DNA of 64,000 bases from NCBI RefSeq assembly GCF_046630445.1, contig NC_092337.1, positions 363,264,001 through 363,328,000 of the forward strand. Direction: 5' to 3'. This document shows positions 35,301 to 46,520 of the stretch, piece after piece; position 1 is the first letter of the stretch; each line of letters starts with the position of its first letter. The translations under genes and the position numbers were made by a program. The stretch is from Rutidosis leptorrhynchoides (taxonomy: Eukaryota; Streptophyta; Magnoliopsida; Asterales; Asteraceae). The notes under the pieces were generated by a model that was not told where the DNA came from, ran no database searches, and saw nothing but the letters and a program-made list of their open reading frames with translations.

Positions 35301-35664
35301 TGATAATGTTAACTGCTTTAATTGTGGGAGGTTGGGACACAGGGCTATGAATTGTAGACGCATTCGACAGACACCAAGAAGGAAGGTTGATTTTAGTCCA
35401 AATCGGTCCTTTAATAGGAGATCACCTTCACCAGAGTTTAATTCTTTTTCAGTGCAAACAAATGATAAAAGGATTTTTCAAACCAATGACTATTATAGAA
35501 AACCTTTACCGAATAACACAGTTTGGAAACCTAAATCAGAAGTAAAGAGTGTTCAACGTACTAAAGGTCCTTTTGGATCTAAAGGACAATGGGTAGAATT
35601 GCCAGTTATTGGTGTTGATGGGAAACCCACTGCCATTCGGGCATGGTTGGCCCTCTCTAACTAA
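32376..35664 (+). pseudogene. SIRE-like gag with two zinc knuckles
   Basis: The frame begins at ATG 32376 (MSDTNEQ) and is closed by TGA at about 32521 and TAA at about 32687; a frameshift near 32740 follows. From 32782 one frame holds the capsid-type region (LGQTLERYRLLVAEM and GLPEKWDHEIEKIQ), then stops at 33298 and 33358. A knuckle CFNCDELGHFKKTC follows at about 33551, with an acidic Ser-rich stretch and a coiled-coil-like part near 34320-34680. After a TAG at 34690 comes a Lys-rich linker and a second knuckle CFNCGRLGHRAMNC at about 35314. The ending is TAA at 35662. All pieces from 32782 on are in one frame, so decay was mainly by point changes. Gag of this length with two knuckles fits SIRE. 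Confidence 0.85.
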
Positions 35665-38600
35665 TCCTCTTATTTTAATGTACAGGTCGCCTACAATCCA
35701 CGCTGCAGTACTTGGATTGTTGATAGTGGGGCGTCCAGGAACATGACAGGGAACTTGTCTTTGCTTTCTAGTGTGAAAACAGTGGATGGAGGACCAGTTT
35801 CTTTTGCAGGTAGTGAAGGAGGATTTATTACTGCTCAGGGTGTTATTGCTAATGAGAATGTCAGCTTTGATAAAGTTAATTATGTAGAGCAGATGTCGAA
35901 CAATCTGCTTTCTGTTTCACAAGTTGCTGATAAGAAATATACTATTGCTTTTGATGATAAGTTTTGTTATATTTTGAGAAAAGAGTTCGTTATTCCGGAG
36001 GACATGATTCTGATGACTACTCCGTGATGCAAGGATCTCTATATCCTTGATATGCGTAAGGCTCATGTTAAGGCAGCTACAGGCCATCAGGCTTTTGTTT
36101 CTAAAGCTACTGAACAGGAGTCGATTATTTGGCACAAGCGTATGGGTCATCTGAGTCTAAGGAAGATGAATAATCTAGTACACAATGGATTAGTTGATGG
36201 TGTGAATGTTAAGAGTTTTCATATTCCTGAAGTATGTATTCCGTGTAAACAGGGGAAGCAGACTAGAAAGTCACATACTACCAAAAAGCATCATTCTGTC
36301 AATATTCCTTTGGAGCTGTTACACATGGATCTTTTTGGTCCAGTTAATTGTAAAACTCTCACTGGAGAATCATATTGCTTGGTAGTTACAGATGAGTATT
36401 CCCGGTTTTCGTGGGTTGTGATGTTGAAACTCAAGTCAGGCACGTTTGAGCATATTAAAGTGTTGATTCTGAAGCTCGAAAGTCTGTATAACTTGAAGGT
36501 AAGAAAGATTCGTACTGATAATGGTACAGAATTTAAGAACATTCAGATGCATCTGTTTTGTAATGAGAAGGGGATACAACAACAGTTCAGTCCAGCTTAT
36601 ACACCTCAATCAAACGGTGTTGCTAAACGAAAGAATAGGACTCTAATCGAAACCGCAAGAACCATGCTAGCGGGTTCATATCTTCCAATTATTTTCTGGG
36701 GAGAAGCCGTGAGTACTGCTTGTTATGTAATAAACAGAGTTCTAGTGGTGAAGAGACATGGTAAAACGTGTTATGAGCTGTTGCACAAGAGAAAGCCTAA
36801 TATTAAAATATTTTGAACCTTTTGGTGCACCTTGTACTATCCTGGTACAAGACGCTGGAGGGAAATTCAATTCAAAGGTGATCTCTGGTATCTTCTTGGG
36901 ATATGGGAATGCAAAAAAACGGGTGTATAACACTGAGTCTAGGTGTGTGGAAGAACGTTATGAGGTGGATATTCAGCACAATACTCCACCTCGTGTCAGT
37001 AAAGGGTTCGCTTGGCAATTTGAATATGATAAACTGTTTAATTCCTTCAATCTTCCGCCCTATGCTACAGAGGAGGAGATTTTAACTCAGGTTTTGTTTG
37101 ATTCTCAAAACTCAACTGACAATGTTGTTACTATTCCACCACAGGTTCAGAATCCGGTTTCTAGCTTGCAACCTAGTCCACAGAGAGTGACAGATACTTT
37201 TGATTCAAATGAGGACGGGGTAGTATATACAGATAACGATAGTGACCTTGAAGATGATGAGGAAGTTAACCGATCACGATTGGCAGAGGAACATCTTAAT
37301 CCTCTATATAATCAACCACCAACTGTGACAGTGCCTGTACAGCCAACTGAAGCAGGAGGTGTGAGAAGATCCAATCGTGTTATTTTACCGCCTAAACGTC
37401 TACAGGATTATTATGTGGACGCACGAGGAATTCCTCATTTTAGTATTCCCCAAAGTACGACAACTGAGGCATCAACTTCTGAGGTTCCGACCACATCAGA
37501 GGTCCCGGTGATTAACAATAGATCAACAGCAGCAGATGATGTTCAGACTGAAAGTGCGAATGTGGTTACAGCATTTTATTCTTCGCTGAATAAGATAGGT
37601 AGGATATTTGTGCATACTCACTCATGCTATGTATGTCAAATTGAACCAAAAGATGCTTATGAGGCACTGAAGTATGATGAGTGGGTTAGTGCAATGCAAG
37701 AGGAGCTGTTACAGTTTAAACATTTGAAGGTTTGGAAGCTAGTCAATCCACCACGTGGTTGTGTGCCCTATGGTCTTCGATGGGTTTTGAAGAACAAGAA
37801 GGATGAACAGGGTATAGTTATCAGAAACAAAGCTAGATTGGTGGTAAAGGGATATCAACAAATACCTGAAATTGACTATGATGAGGTTTTTGCTCCAGTT
37901 GCACGACTGGAAGCAATCAGGATTTTCTTGGCCTTTGCATCCTTCGTGGGTTTTAAAGTTTTTCAAATGGATGTGAAAAGTGCGTTTTTGTACGGAGAGA
38001 TCAATGAAAGGGTGTTTGTTGAACAACCACCCAGTTTCGAAGACCCTCATTTCCCAGAAAAGGTTTATAGACTTGAAAAGGCACTTTATGGTCTTCACCA
38101 AGCTCCTCGAGCATGATATGCAACGTTGTCCAATTACATGATTGAAAACGGTTTTCGGAGAGGTGTCATTGATCAGACACTTTTCATCAAAACGAAGGGA
38201 CAACATCTTATGTTAGTGCAGGTTTATGTTGATGATATTATATTCGGGTTAACAGATCAGGGTATGGTTGATGAGTTTGAGAAGGTCATGCAGCAGAAGT
38301 TCAAGATGAGTTCAATGGGAACGATTAAGTTTTTCTTGGGTCTACAGGTAGCTCAGACAGATAAAGGCATCCTCTTGCATCAAACCAAGTATGTTGCTGA
38401 TATTCTGAAGAGGTTTCAAATGGAAGCAGAAAGACAGGCTAAGACTCCGTTGTCTGTGAACCATGGTATTTCACCTGAGTGTGAGGGTGCCGCAGTGGAC
38501 CAAACGTTATACAGGGCTATCATAGGTTCTCTAATGTATCTTACAGCTTCTCGACCAGATATCATGTTTGCGGTTTATCTGTGTGCTCGTTATCAGGCAA

Positions 38601-39229
38601 ATCCAAATGTTCATCATATGTTAGTGGTTAAGAAGATTATGAAGTATTTGAAGGATACACCGAGTTTAGGGTTATGGTATCCATGTGAGGATGGGTTTGA
38701 TCTCACAGCTTACAGTGATTCTGACTATGGAGGATGCAAGAAGGATTTCAAGTCAACATCAGGAGGTTGTCAGTTCCTTGGCAGCAAACTAGTTACATGG
38801 CAGTGTAAGAAGCCGACAGCAGTGGCTCAGTCCACTTGCGAAGCAGAGTACATTGCCGCGGCCAGCTGTACATCACAGGTCATCTGGATTCAATAGCAAC
38901 TACGTGACTACGGTTTGCAAATTTCTAACACTCCTATTTATGTTGATAATACTGCTGCCATAGCTGTCACTAAAAATCCCGTAAATCATTCTAAAACGAA
39001 ACACATAGGGATTAAATACCATTTCATTAGAGACTGCTATGAGAAAAAGTTGATAGATGTTGTGCAGATAGACACTATGTTCCAGAGGGCTGATCTTTTC
39101 ACAAAAGCTTTTGATAAACCGCGTTTTAATTACTTGTTAAACGAAATAGGTATTAAATTGCTTTCAGATGTGGTTCCTAAAACTGAGGTTCCTGACACAG
39201 AGGAACCTAAACCTGAGACTGAGTTGTGA
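35665..39229 (+). pseudogene. SIRE-like pol: protease, integrase, RT, RNase H
   Basis: Pol continues in the gag frame after the TAA. Protease has the active site WIVDSGASRNMTG (about 35713). Integrase has WHKRMGHLSLRKMN, CIPCKQGKQ, HMDLFGP and RTDNGTEF, but the position of the catalytic Glu reads GVAKRKNRTL, that is Lys, so it should be inactive. RT carries FQMDVKSAFLYG and VYVDDIIFG. RNase H shows AYSDSDYGG, STCEAEYIAA and YVDNTAAIAV. Breaks are TGA at 36025, a one-base insertion near 36805, TGA for Trp at about 38114 and TAG for Gln at 38894. The frame ends at 39227-39229 after an acidic Pro/Glu tail. Confidence 0.9.
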
Positions 39230-41460
39230 ATTGTTAAGAAACTGCATATAGTTTTGCATGGTAGTTTGTAGATAATTTGCATGTTTACTTTTCATTTGCA
39301 TGATAGATTCGTTTTTCCTGATATTTCTGCATGTTTGCTTATGTTTTTTTATAGATAAATTTATACTTTTGTACAGAGAAAATAGAAAAGCCATAAAAAT
39401 CAGAAAAACCAGAAAAACAAATAAAAAATTAAAAAATGAAAAATCTATAAAAATTGAAAAGCCTGAAAATGAGTTGCTTATTATATTTGTGGGGAAGTGA
39501 TTGCAATACTGAACTGACATGTAAGTTGTATAAAACAAGTAATACAGGATGATTGATAATGTGTTAGTAAACTTTATTGGCCTAAGTCTAGATAGAGATG
39601 ATCACACGAACAAAGCGTAAATATCATGATAAGGAAATCATGGAAAGGTTTACAGTGGTTGAGGGTAGTCACCTACTTATCACTGAATATGTACTGAGAA
39701 ATGGTTGTTCAGAAACTCAACAGATGGTTGAGGTCTCCCCTACTACGATTTATACTCGGTAGCAACAGGATAATTTTTGTGAGTCCCCAAGGTGAGTATA
39801 CTTTGTCTAGGATGCATACTTGTTTCTATTTACCTGTATTACTTGGACAGAAACTCAACAACATACATATCGGGTAACCGAAGGGAGGTGTTTTCTCTAA
39901 AAGGGTTGAGAAGTGCAGTCCTGTATCACAGACACAGAATGATTTATATTTTGCAACGTCATTGGTTTCTAGATTTCAACATCAGAAGATTGGTTTCCGT
40001 ACAGTTACTACTAAAGTCAAAGACAGTAGTGCATCATGTATAGGTGTATTTACTTATTTATTTTGTTTGTTTTATTTATTTTCATTGTACTATAGCATGG
40101 AGAAATGGCAACATCAGAAAATCCAAAAAAATAAAAAAATAAAAAAAATTGAACTGTAGTGCAAGTTATGGTTTGTTTGTGTTTGTTCATTTATGTTGTA
40201 AATAATTTGATGCGCCACCAAGCTGCACGAGAATCATGGATCAAGAATTGAACAAAGCTTCAGAGATTCCTCGGTTATCTAAGTCTGAGACAACATATAT
40301 TCCAATCGGAGACTTTTTGAACGATTTAGTTATCTACATCCGAGGGGGAGAATTTATCAGATCATCAGATATAGAGAACTTAAATCATTCAGTTCACATC
40401 TCAATTAGTGAACTTTAAATCGTTTATATGTGATATGGGATTGTGCATGTTGACCTGTATAGAGGGAATATCTTCTGGAAGGTATCTTAGCGTTCCATCA
40501 CTCAAATATATTTATCACTTCCATCCATCAAACATCATACATCATACGATTTCCGTTTAAGTATGGGGTTTATAGCAGCCGGTATGTGCCTTAACAAAGT
40601 ATGCAATAAATTTGAGATTCACAAAGTTATCTGAAACGAAAAGTGTAAGTTTAAGGTAGAAGCTCATGGCTGACAGGGTTGCTAGAAACATCGTGAGATG
40701 GTTCTGTTCAATCAGATTGAAAGTACATTGATGTGATAAGAGGACAGCGTCAACATGTTGTGCTCAATTGCTCTACCTGAAACATCGTGCGATCTCAAGT
40801 GAGGACTGACTTCGTGATTAAAATCTAACATTGTAAAATGTTAAAGTAATTAATCAACGTGATCATCGAAGTCTAGGGTGAAAGTTGGTAAATGTTTATT
40901 GATATGTTTGAAAGTTGTTTTGTATATGGTTTATCAAGTACTTTATGAATGAAGCGTGAAATTACATGTCAAATTTAGTTCAGTTCTGATCCCCAAATCA
41001 TAAGATTAAATCAGTGTGATATGTTAACTCACAAAAACATGTGTTATGCTTTTCGTACTGGGCTTCATGATAAGTTGTATTATTTTTCCTTACGCTGATA
41101 ACCTCATTTATCTGCTAATCATGATATGCTGGATCCTGTACAGTAGTTTGCTTTATGAATTTGCATATGCTTTCCTATCTGAAAAGTCCATATTTGATTA
41201 CTTGAATTAGATTAGCTGCATGTGCATCTTTGTGTAGTGTATTATGTCAAGCAACTCAGTTCTCGGAAAGGTTTATTGTGAAAGGAATTCTTTATTTTTA
41301 GTTAATTTTAAAACCAAGTTGTTTGGAACATAAAGGTACAAAGCGTGTTAAATATATACTGTGGAGATCAGTCCCAGGGGGAGTGGAATAGGAAAGGGTT
41401 TGTGAAATTGAAATCGAAATTTCCTAAGTTGTAAACCCTAAAGACAGACGACTGATTGAG
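39230..41460 (+). other. SIRE 3' spacer without a supported gene
   Basis: About 2.2 kb follows pol. It contains only short frames, such as a 60-codon one at 40236 that I do not recognise, A-rich runs near 39370-39460 and 40110-40150, and a strong donor-like CCCAAG|GTGAGTAT at 39791/39792 that could feed the acceptors upstream of the 3' ORFs. Confidence 0.6.
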
Positions 41461-41628
41461 GCTACACACTCGACCGAGTAAGTGTACACACACGACCGCA
41501 TGCGTAAACCACTCGACCGATCAAGTTTTAAATAATGTGTTGTGTTCATAACACACTCGACCGAGTATGTATACTCACACGGCCGAGTGAGAGACACACT
41601 CGACCGAGTGTGTCTGTGGGTATAAATA
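41461..41628 (+). promoter_or_regulatory. Internal LTR-like promoter module of the SIRE element
   Basis: Several ACTCGACCGAGT-type units (41465-41616) lead directly into TATAAATAG at 41621. The last 28 bases before it (41589-41616) match the LTR block at 31483-31510 at 27 of 28 positions. Spacing to the TATA box is 4 bases here and 8 in the LTR. The module stands about 550 bases upstream of the first 3' ORF. Promoter activity is inferred. Confidence 0.6.
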
Positions 41629-41974
41629 GACTGAGGTCTCGAACGGCTCAGAACACTTTGGTGATTTTGAGCGGATTTTACCTAGATTTTTCGAAGTTAA
41701 AGGAGGAGTTTTTTATCGTGCTTTTTACCTACATCTTTTTCTTGTGATTACAGTGCCACTAACTAGGTATTCTAACTCGTTTTAATTTGTTCGTAATCTT
41801 TGATTTTATATTCGAAGTGCAAAACTCAAATCGAATGATGTTAAGACTTAATCTGTTATAATTGATGCTATGAACTTGTTAGTCGGCCTGTTTAGATGTT
41901 ATTGTGACCAGATCTTGAAGCAAAATCAATAGATTCGATCGATTTGGAAAATTGGAGGTCTCAGATCTGATGAA

Positions 41975-42080
41975 CACGATCGACCGAGTGTGCAACACAC
42001 TCGACCGAGTGAGTTCACACATTCGACCGTTCCAAAACACACACGACCGTGTGTGCATTCACACTCGACCGAGTGTATAG
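41975..42080. repeat. CGACCGAGTG array upstream of the first SIRE 3' ORF
   Basis: Five to six units of the same palindrome family lie about 90 bases before the ATG at 42171, echoing the array before the gag ATG. Confidence 0.85.
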
Positions 42081-42170
42081 AAACCCTAATTTTTAAGATT
42101 TTGCTATTTTTGATTGTTTTGTTATGATATCATGTTTAAACTGAATGTGTTGCATAGTTTTGCTTTTAGA

Positions 42171-42908
42171 ATGTCAGGTCCAAGTAGTAGGTTAAGTGGA
42201 AGATGGAAGTATGACCTGGAACGTAGGAAAGCATTGGCCGAACATAGGCCTATCCTTGTAGAGACCAAAGTTGTTGCATCCCAGTTCACGAAGGATCAGT
42301 GGAAAGGTTTAGATTGCTTGACGTTTCTTCAGATTGGGAATTATTTCTGTCCTAAGCTAATCCAAGAGTTCAATTCTAGTGTGACCATAGAGAAGAAGTA
42401 TGTTCAGGCTAATTTCTTTGGTGTTGACTATAAGTGGACCATAGATGACTTTGCAGATAACCTTCTATTGAATTACTGGGGAGCCAAGATTTACTGTTCT
42501 AGTAAAGATCTTAGGAAGATTTCTAGCAAGTTTGATGCCGGTGGGGTAGCTTCTCACATCACTAAGCCAGGATATGTAATTGGTTCTAACAATATTGAGG
42601 TCAGAGAGAGCGATGTTAGGGATGACTTGATGCTTAACATGAGAATTATCAAAAGAAATGTGGTGTTTAGAGATCCTCATGATGATATACTATCTGGTAC
42701 TGAGGCTGTTCTATTGTACTGTCTTATGGAACGTATCAAGGTGAATCTTGGGCAGATAGTCGTTAATGTCATGAAAGATGCTTTGGATGATGAGGAAAAA
42801 CCATTTCCTTATGCAGTTCTTTTAAATCATTTGTTTGATGAGATTGATCTGGAAGAGGACACGAATTATGAATGGAATCAGGTTCCAGAGGAAGTTATTG
42901 AAGGATAG
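42171..42908 (+). CDS. SIRE-like 3' ORF 1 (env-like position), intact
   Basis: This 245-codon frame starts MSGPSSRLSGRWKYDLERRK and is open to a TAG at 42906. Motifs include LTFLQIGNYFCPKLIQEFNS, FFGVDYKWTIDDFADNLLL and EAVLLYCLMERIKVNLGQIV, ending in an acidic tail. The layout of an LxxxG...LxxEF start followed by a VDY-x-W-x-IDDF stretch resembles the plant transposon-protein domain found in env-like retroelement ORFs; that is recalled, not searched. I prefer ATG 42171 to the upstream one at 42114, because TTTTGCTTTTAG ends at 42169 and would make the upstream part intronic. It is the only sizeable undamaged frame of this element. Function is unknown. Confidence 0.7.
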   Translation: MSGPSSRLSGRWKYDLERRKALAEHRPILVETKVVASQFTKDQWKGLDCLTFLQIGNYFCPKLIQEFNSSVTIEKKYVQANFFGVDYKWTIDDFADNLLLNYWGAKIYCSSKDLRKISSKFDAGGVASHITKPGYVIGSNNIEVRESDVRDDLMLNMRIIKRNVVFRDPHDDILSGTEAVLLYCLMERIKVNLGQIVVNVMKDALDDEEKPFPYAVLLNHLFDEIDLEEDTNYEWNQVPEEVIEG

Positions 42909-42912
42909 TTCT

Positions 42913-43040
42913 CATGCTTATGATTATTTATGGTTGTTTTGTAATTTGATCAGGCTAGCTTGTTAGCCCTTATGATTTTATGTGCTTATGTTTATTTATG
43001 GTTGTTTTGTAATTTGATCAGGCTATCTTGTTAGCCCTTA
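42913..43040 (+). repeat. Direct duplication of about 60 bp between the two 3' ORFs
   Basis: GCTTATG...TTGTTAGCCCTTA occurs at about 42913-42972 and again at 42981-43040 with a few differences. Confidence 0.85.
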
Positions 43041-43213
43041 TACTATGGTGTGTAATAAACAATAACTTGTGGATGACGTAACTGTGTGATTTATTTAATG
43101 TGTTTGTTATGTTTGTTAATTCATTGATTCATATAATTCATTAGATACCCCATGATACATGGAGGTAAATGCTTATTCGTTATGTTGTTTTGAGTGTTTT
43201 TCAGCTATTCACT

Positions 43214-45973
43214 ATGTCTCAAGAACAACAGCAGATGTCTGATGAAGAACGTGAACCACGAATCCCATTATCTTCTGAGTTACCGGGTCTGATTTGTCGA
43301 GAAGATACAAACGTACTTGCGTGTGTTGATGAAAAGGGTTCAGAGGCCCAAAGAGGAGGTTTTGGTCCGATCATTACTTTCTTGAAACGTTATTACTGCT
43401 GAATGCACTCCGTATTATTCTCATCAGAGAAAATTCTGGGAGGTTGCCCAAGTTGTTACTGAAGATAACAAGAAGGTGATATTGAGTTCTGTCAACAACA
43501 CGATTGTTCGTATTTCTGCACAGACTATCAGGGAAGATTTTGGGTTTCCGGACAATGATAATATGCCAACTGATTTGCCGATTCTGAAAGTTAGAAGGTG
43601 TTTAAAGAGATGTGGTTATACTGGTGACATAACCAAAGCTGTTAAATGTACGAAACTTCCAAGGCAGTATCGATACTTTACATACGTTCTTCTTAGATGT
43701 TTGAGCCCGATGCAAGGAGGTTTTGATGAGATGACAGCGAAATACAGCTCTATGTTTGTTGCGTTGGTTTTGAACGCTGAGTTTAACTTTTCACAGGTGA
43801 TATTTGATGCAATGGTTCTAAATGTGAAGAGAAAAGTACATCTGGTGTTCCCGAGGTTTCTTCAGATTATGTTAGAGAAGCAGGTTCAAGGGTTGGTAAA
43901 GATACCTGAGGATGAACTAAAGCAGAATCATTTAAATGATCAATCTTTCAACAGGTTTTTGCAGAGCCGAGTGGAAGTACCGGAGAAAGGGCTGATTGGT
44001 CATCTGGTTAATGAGAACTACGTGTGTCCAGAAGGCTTGAGTTGCCGACATGAAAACAGTAATTCAGGGGATGAGACTGATATTACTATTGCAGGTGAAG
44101 AAGAGGTGAATCAGCCTCCACTAAAATCAACTGGTCCTCGATTAGTTGATGAAGATGATGTAACAGCACTTGATGATAGTCAAATGGATTTAGTGAAATG
44201 AAAGTTAGCTGAAACTCCCAATGTGTCAACAAGAGGGAGACAGAAACGTTTGAAGATTTTGGTTAAAGATGGAAGTTCGCCTTCCACAACAAAGTCCCAG
44301 CCGAAGGTTGCTCAGACTGGTCTAGCTACTGTGGATCTACTCAAGCTACACCCACTCAACTACAACAAACTACATCTTCTCAGCAAGTTCAAATTTCTCA
44401 ACGTTCTGAGACTACTGCAGGTGATATGACAGGAATTGTTAACCGAAAGTTGATTCAGTTGTCTGCGGATTTTGCTAAGTTCCAAAAGGCAGTTGATGAA
44501 GATAAGAAAAATACAACATTTGAAATGTCTGCATTGAGGTTGAAGATTGGTGAGCTGGAGAAAAATATGGAAAGTCAGGCTGGAGAAATTTTATCTCTTC
44601 AGACACAAAACTGAGATCTGACGGATAGATTGAACGAATGGGAGAAGAGGATTGTGGTTGAAGAAGAGGATGATGAACCAGATCCATTTGGTACTTTTGG
44701 TGAGGAAGAAGAGGACAGAGCTGTTAAAGTTGCTAAAGGATACACGGAGGATAACCCGCTGTATGTAACTCCTCTTCAAGTTTTAACAGTTTCTGAATTT
44801 TTAGCTATGCAGGATCGTCTTAATCATACAACTGTTTACACTGATTTAGAAGAAGGGGAGATCCCTCCGGATCTGACCGAAACTGAGCAGGAATTGATGG
44901 AGCGTCTAGAGCGATAAGCTAAAGAATCTGCTGACGCTACATCAAAAGCTGCAACTGAGGCTTCGACATCAGGAGCTCGGAATTTTGATGATGAAATGAG
45001 TGATACTGATGTTTTTGATGAAAGTGATAACAGTTTTGATGAGATTGTTATTGAGGATGATCCAACTGAGCCTTATCCTCGTTATGAAGGCGTTGGTGAT
45101 GATCTTACAACTTTTGCTGATTACTTTGAGATGAATGATGAGCTTTTGAACAGAAAATGTAAAGAAAAGGAACAGAAGGAAAAAGAAAGTGTGTTACCAG
45201 AAGGATTCTTGCCGGTGAAGATCAACAAAGAAAAGGTTGAAGTGTTGGAAGAAGAATGGAAGATTCATATGCGGATTAGGAAGTATGTGATGAAACCTGA
45301 AGTAGAGCAGCAGTTTTTGAAGTTTATCGAGCACTGTGAGAGTTTACGTGCTAAAGGAAAGATCATAGCCTGGGCCTATATTAAAGAATTCGATATGTAT
45401 GCGATCAAGAAAGAATATGGAGTGGATTATATCAAATCTCCATTTGAATTCAAAACGTTAATTTATTTTGAGTTTATGCAGGTGGCCAGGCTTAAGATGT
45501 TGTATCAGGATTATAGTGGAATTCCTGATGTTTTGGTTCGTAAGATAAGGAGATCATATCATTCACCTAATTTAATAGGTTTTCGTCCTCAGTTCCCGAA
45601 GATTTCTTATCGAACGAACAAGAAAACAGGGATTAGAAGGAAGATAGTAAAATATCGACCTGTGAACTATATGCGGAAGGTTCCTTTGAGAAAGATGCCG
45701 CAGCACTTCAGTCCTCGTTTTCGTTGGTGGTATTATGATGAACGCTCAGAGGAAGCAGTTATCGTGTTAGACAAGGATGGTGGAGATGAAAATGATAGTA
45801 TAAGGGTTCTAGATCTAGTTTGGTTGCGAAACTGCTGTGAGGAAGATATGTTTACCCTTTACTACAATTGGATGTTGTATCGCCCAGAAAATCGTGTGCA
45901 GGCTGAACAGTACTGCAGGGTTGTGAAACTTTGCTATTTGAAGAACTGGGTGACGGATCCGTTTACTGATTGA
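43214..45973 (+). pseudogene. SIRE-like 3' ORF 2, about 920 codons, broken
   Basis: The frame starts at ATG 43214 (MSQEQQQMSDEERE), ten bases after an acceptor-like GTGTTTTTCAG. It shifts near 43390, continues to a TGA at 44199, shifts again near 44330, and has further stops at 44612 and 44915 before ending TGA/TAA at 45971. Recognisable by recall of composite-family SIRE elements is the block FDEMTAKYSSMFVALVLNAEF followed by HLVFPRFLQIMLEKQ. Later come a coiled-coil-like part (44440-44600), very acidic stretches (44640-45090) and a basic, Arg/Lys- and aromatic-rich C-terminal domain (45240-45960). No membrane segment is evident. The role is unknown. Confidence 0.7.
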
Positions 45974-46010
45974 TAATCGAATTTTTATTTCTGTTCTACG
46001 GCTAGGTCTT

Positions 46011-46018
46011 AGGGGAAG
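46011..46018 (+). other. Polypurine tract of the SIRE-like element
   Basis: AGGGGAAG lies two bases before the 3' LTR. Confidence 0.7.
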
Positions 46019-46020
46019 TT

Positions 46021-46515
46021 TGTTGGTGCATGAATCCCCAGCCGTAGTTTATTCTTACGTTTAGTACATTCGGTTATGTAATAATGTTATTTACTAGTGA
46101 CTATTGATTACTATGGTGATTATGCGTTCTTAGTTTATTAAATAATCAATATGTTAAACTGCACACAATTGACCGAGTGTGTGTATACACTCGACCGACT
46201 GTGTAAGTCAGTCGACCGACTGACAGACACACTCGACCGAGTGTGTCTGACTTGCAGTATATATACGGGTTTAGACTTCTTTGATGAGGTTACTCGTCCC
46301 ATTTGTTCCAAGTCGTTGTTTTTCGTCTCCAGAGAACCCTAACACCGAATACCACCGAAATACATCGTCTAGGTGTCGATCTAATCTAGGTTTTGCACTA
46401 GGTTCGACCAATTCGATCCAGAAACGACCCGTATCTCGATTTACCTCTATTCTATTGTGTTCCGCCTTTAGTTTAGAGTTCAAGCGACCTAAGATCCATA
46501 GAATCATCGTCTACA
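46021..46515 (+). repeat. 3' LTR of the SIRE-like element
   Basis: It is 495 bp long and matches the 5' LTR except for scattered substitutions and an extra stretch at about 46294-46338 after GAGGTTACTCG. A TATA box stands at 46258. Confidence 0.95.
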
Positions 46516-46520
46516 GATTT

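Larger units (their letters stand above)
31282..46515 (+). mobile_element. Giant SIRE-like Ty1/copia retrotransposon (15.2 kb)
   Basis: Short LTRs of 458 and 495 bp, a Met-type PBS, a polypurine tract and the duplication GATTT (31277-31281, 46516-46520) define a complete element. Gag with two zinc knuckles is followed by pol in the same frame after a stop. Pol is followed by nearly 7 kb of extra 3' sequence with two further ORFs, which is the SIRE/Maximus layout. The LTRs differ by about seven substitutions plus a 37-bp length difference, yet gag and pol hold many stops. A palindromic ACTCGACCGAGT motif recurs in LTRs, leader and 3' region. Confidence 0.93.

Noticed and set aside
34754-35685. 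Spliced intron removing the SIRE gag-pol stop
   Set aside because: CTAACTAATCC...TTTTAATGTACAG at 35685 is a good acceptor, but the strong upstream donors (GTGAGT at 34754, GTAAGA at 34988, GTAAGG at 35087) are all out of phase with pol.
40236-40418. 60-codon frame in the SIRE spacer as a gene
   Set aside because: Short, without motif or flanking signals. It is recorded only in the spacer entry.
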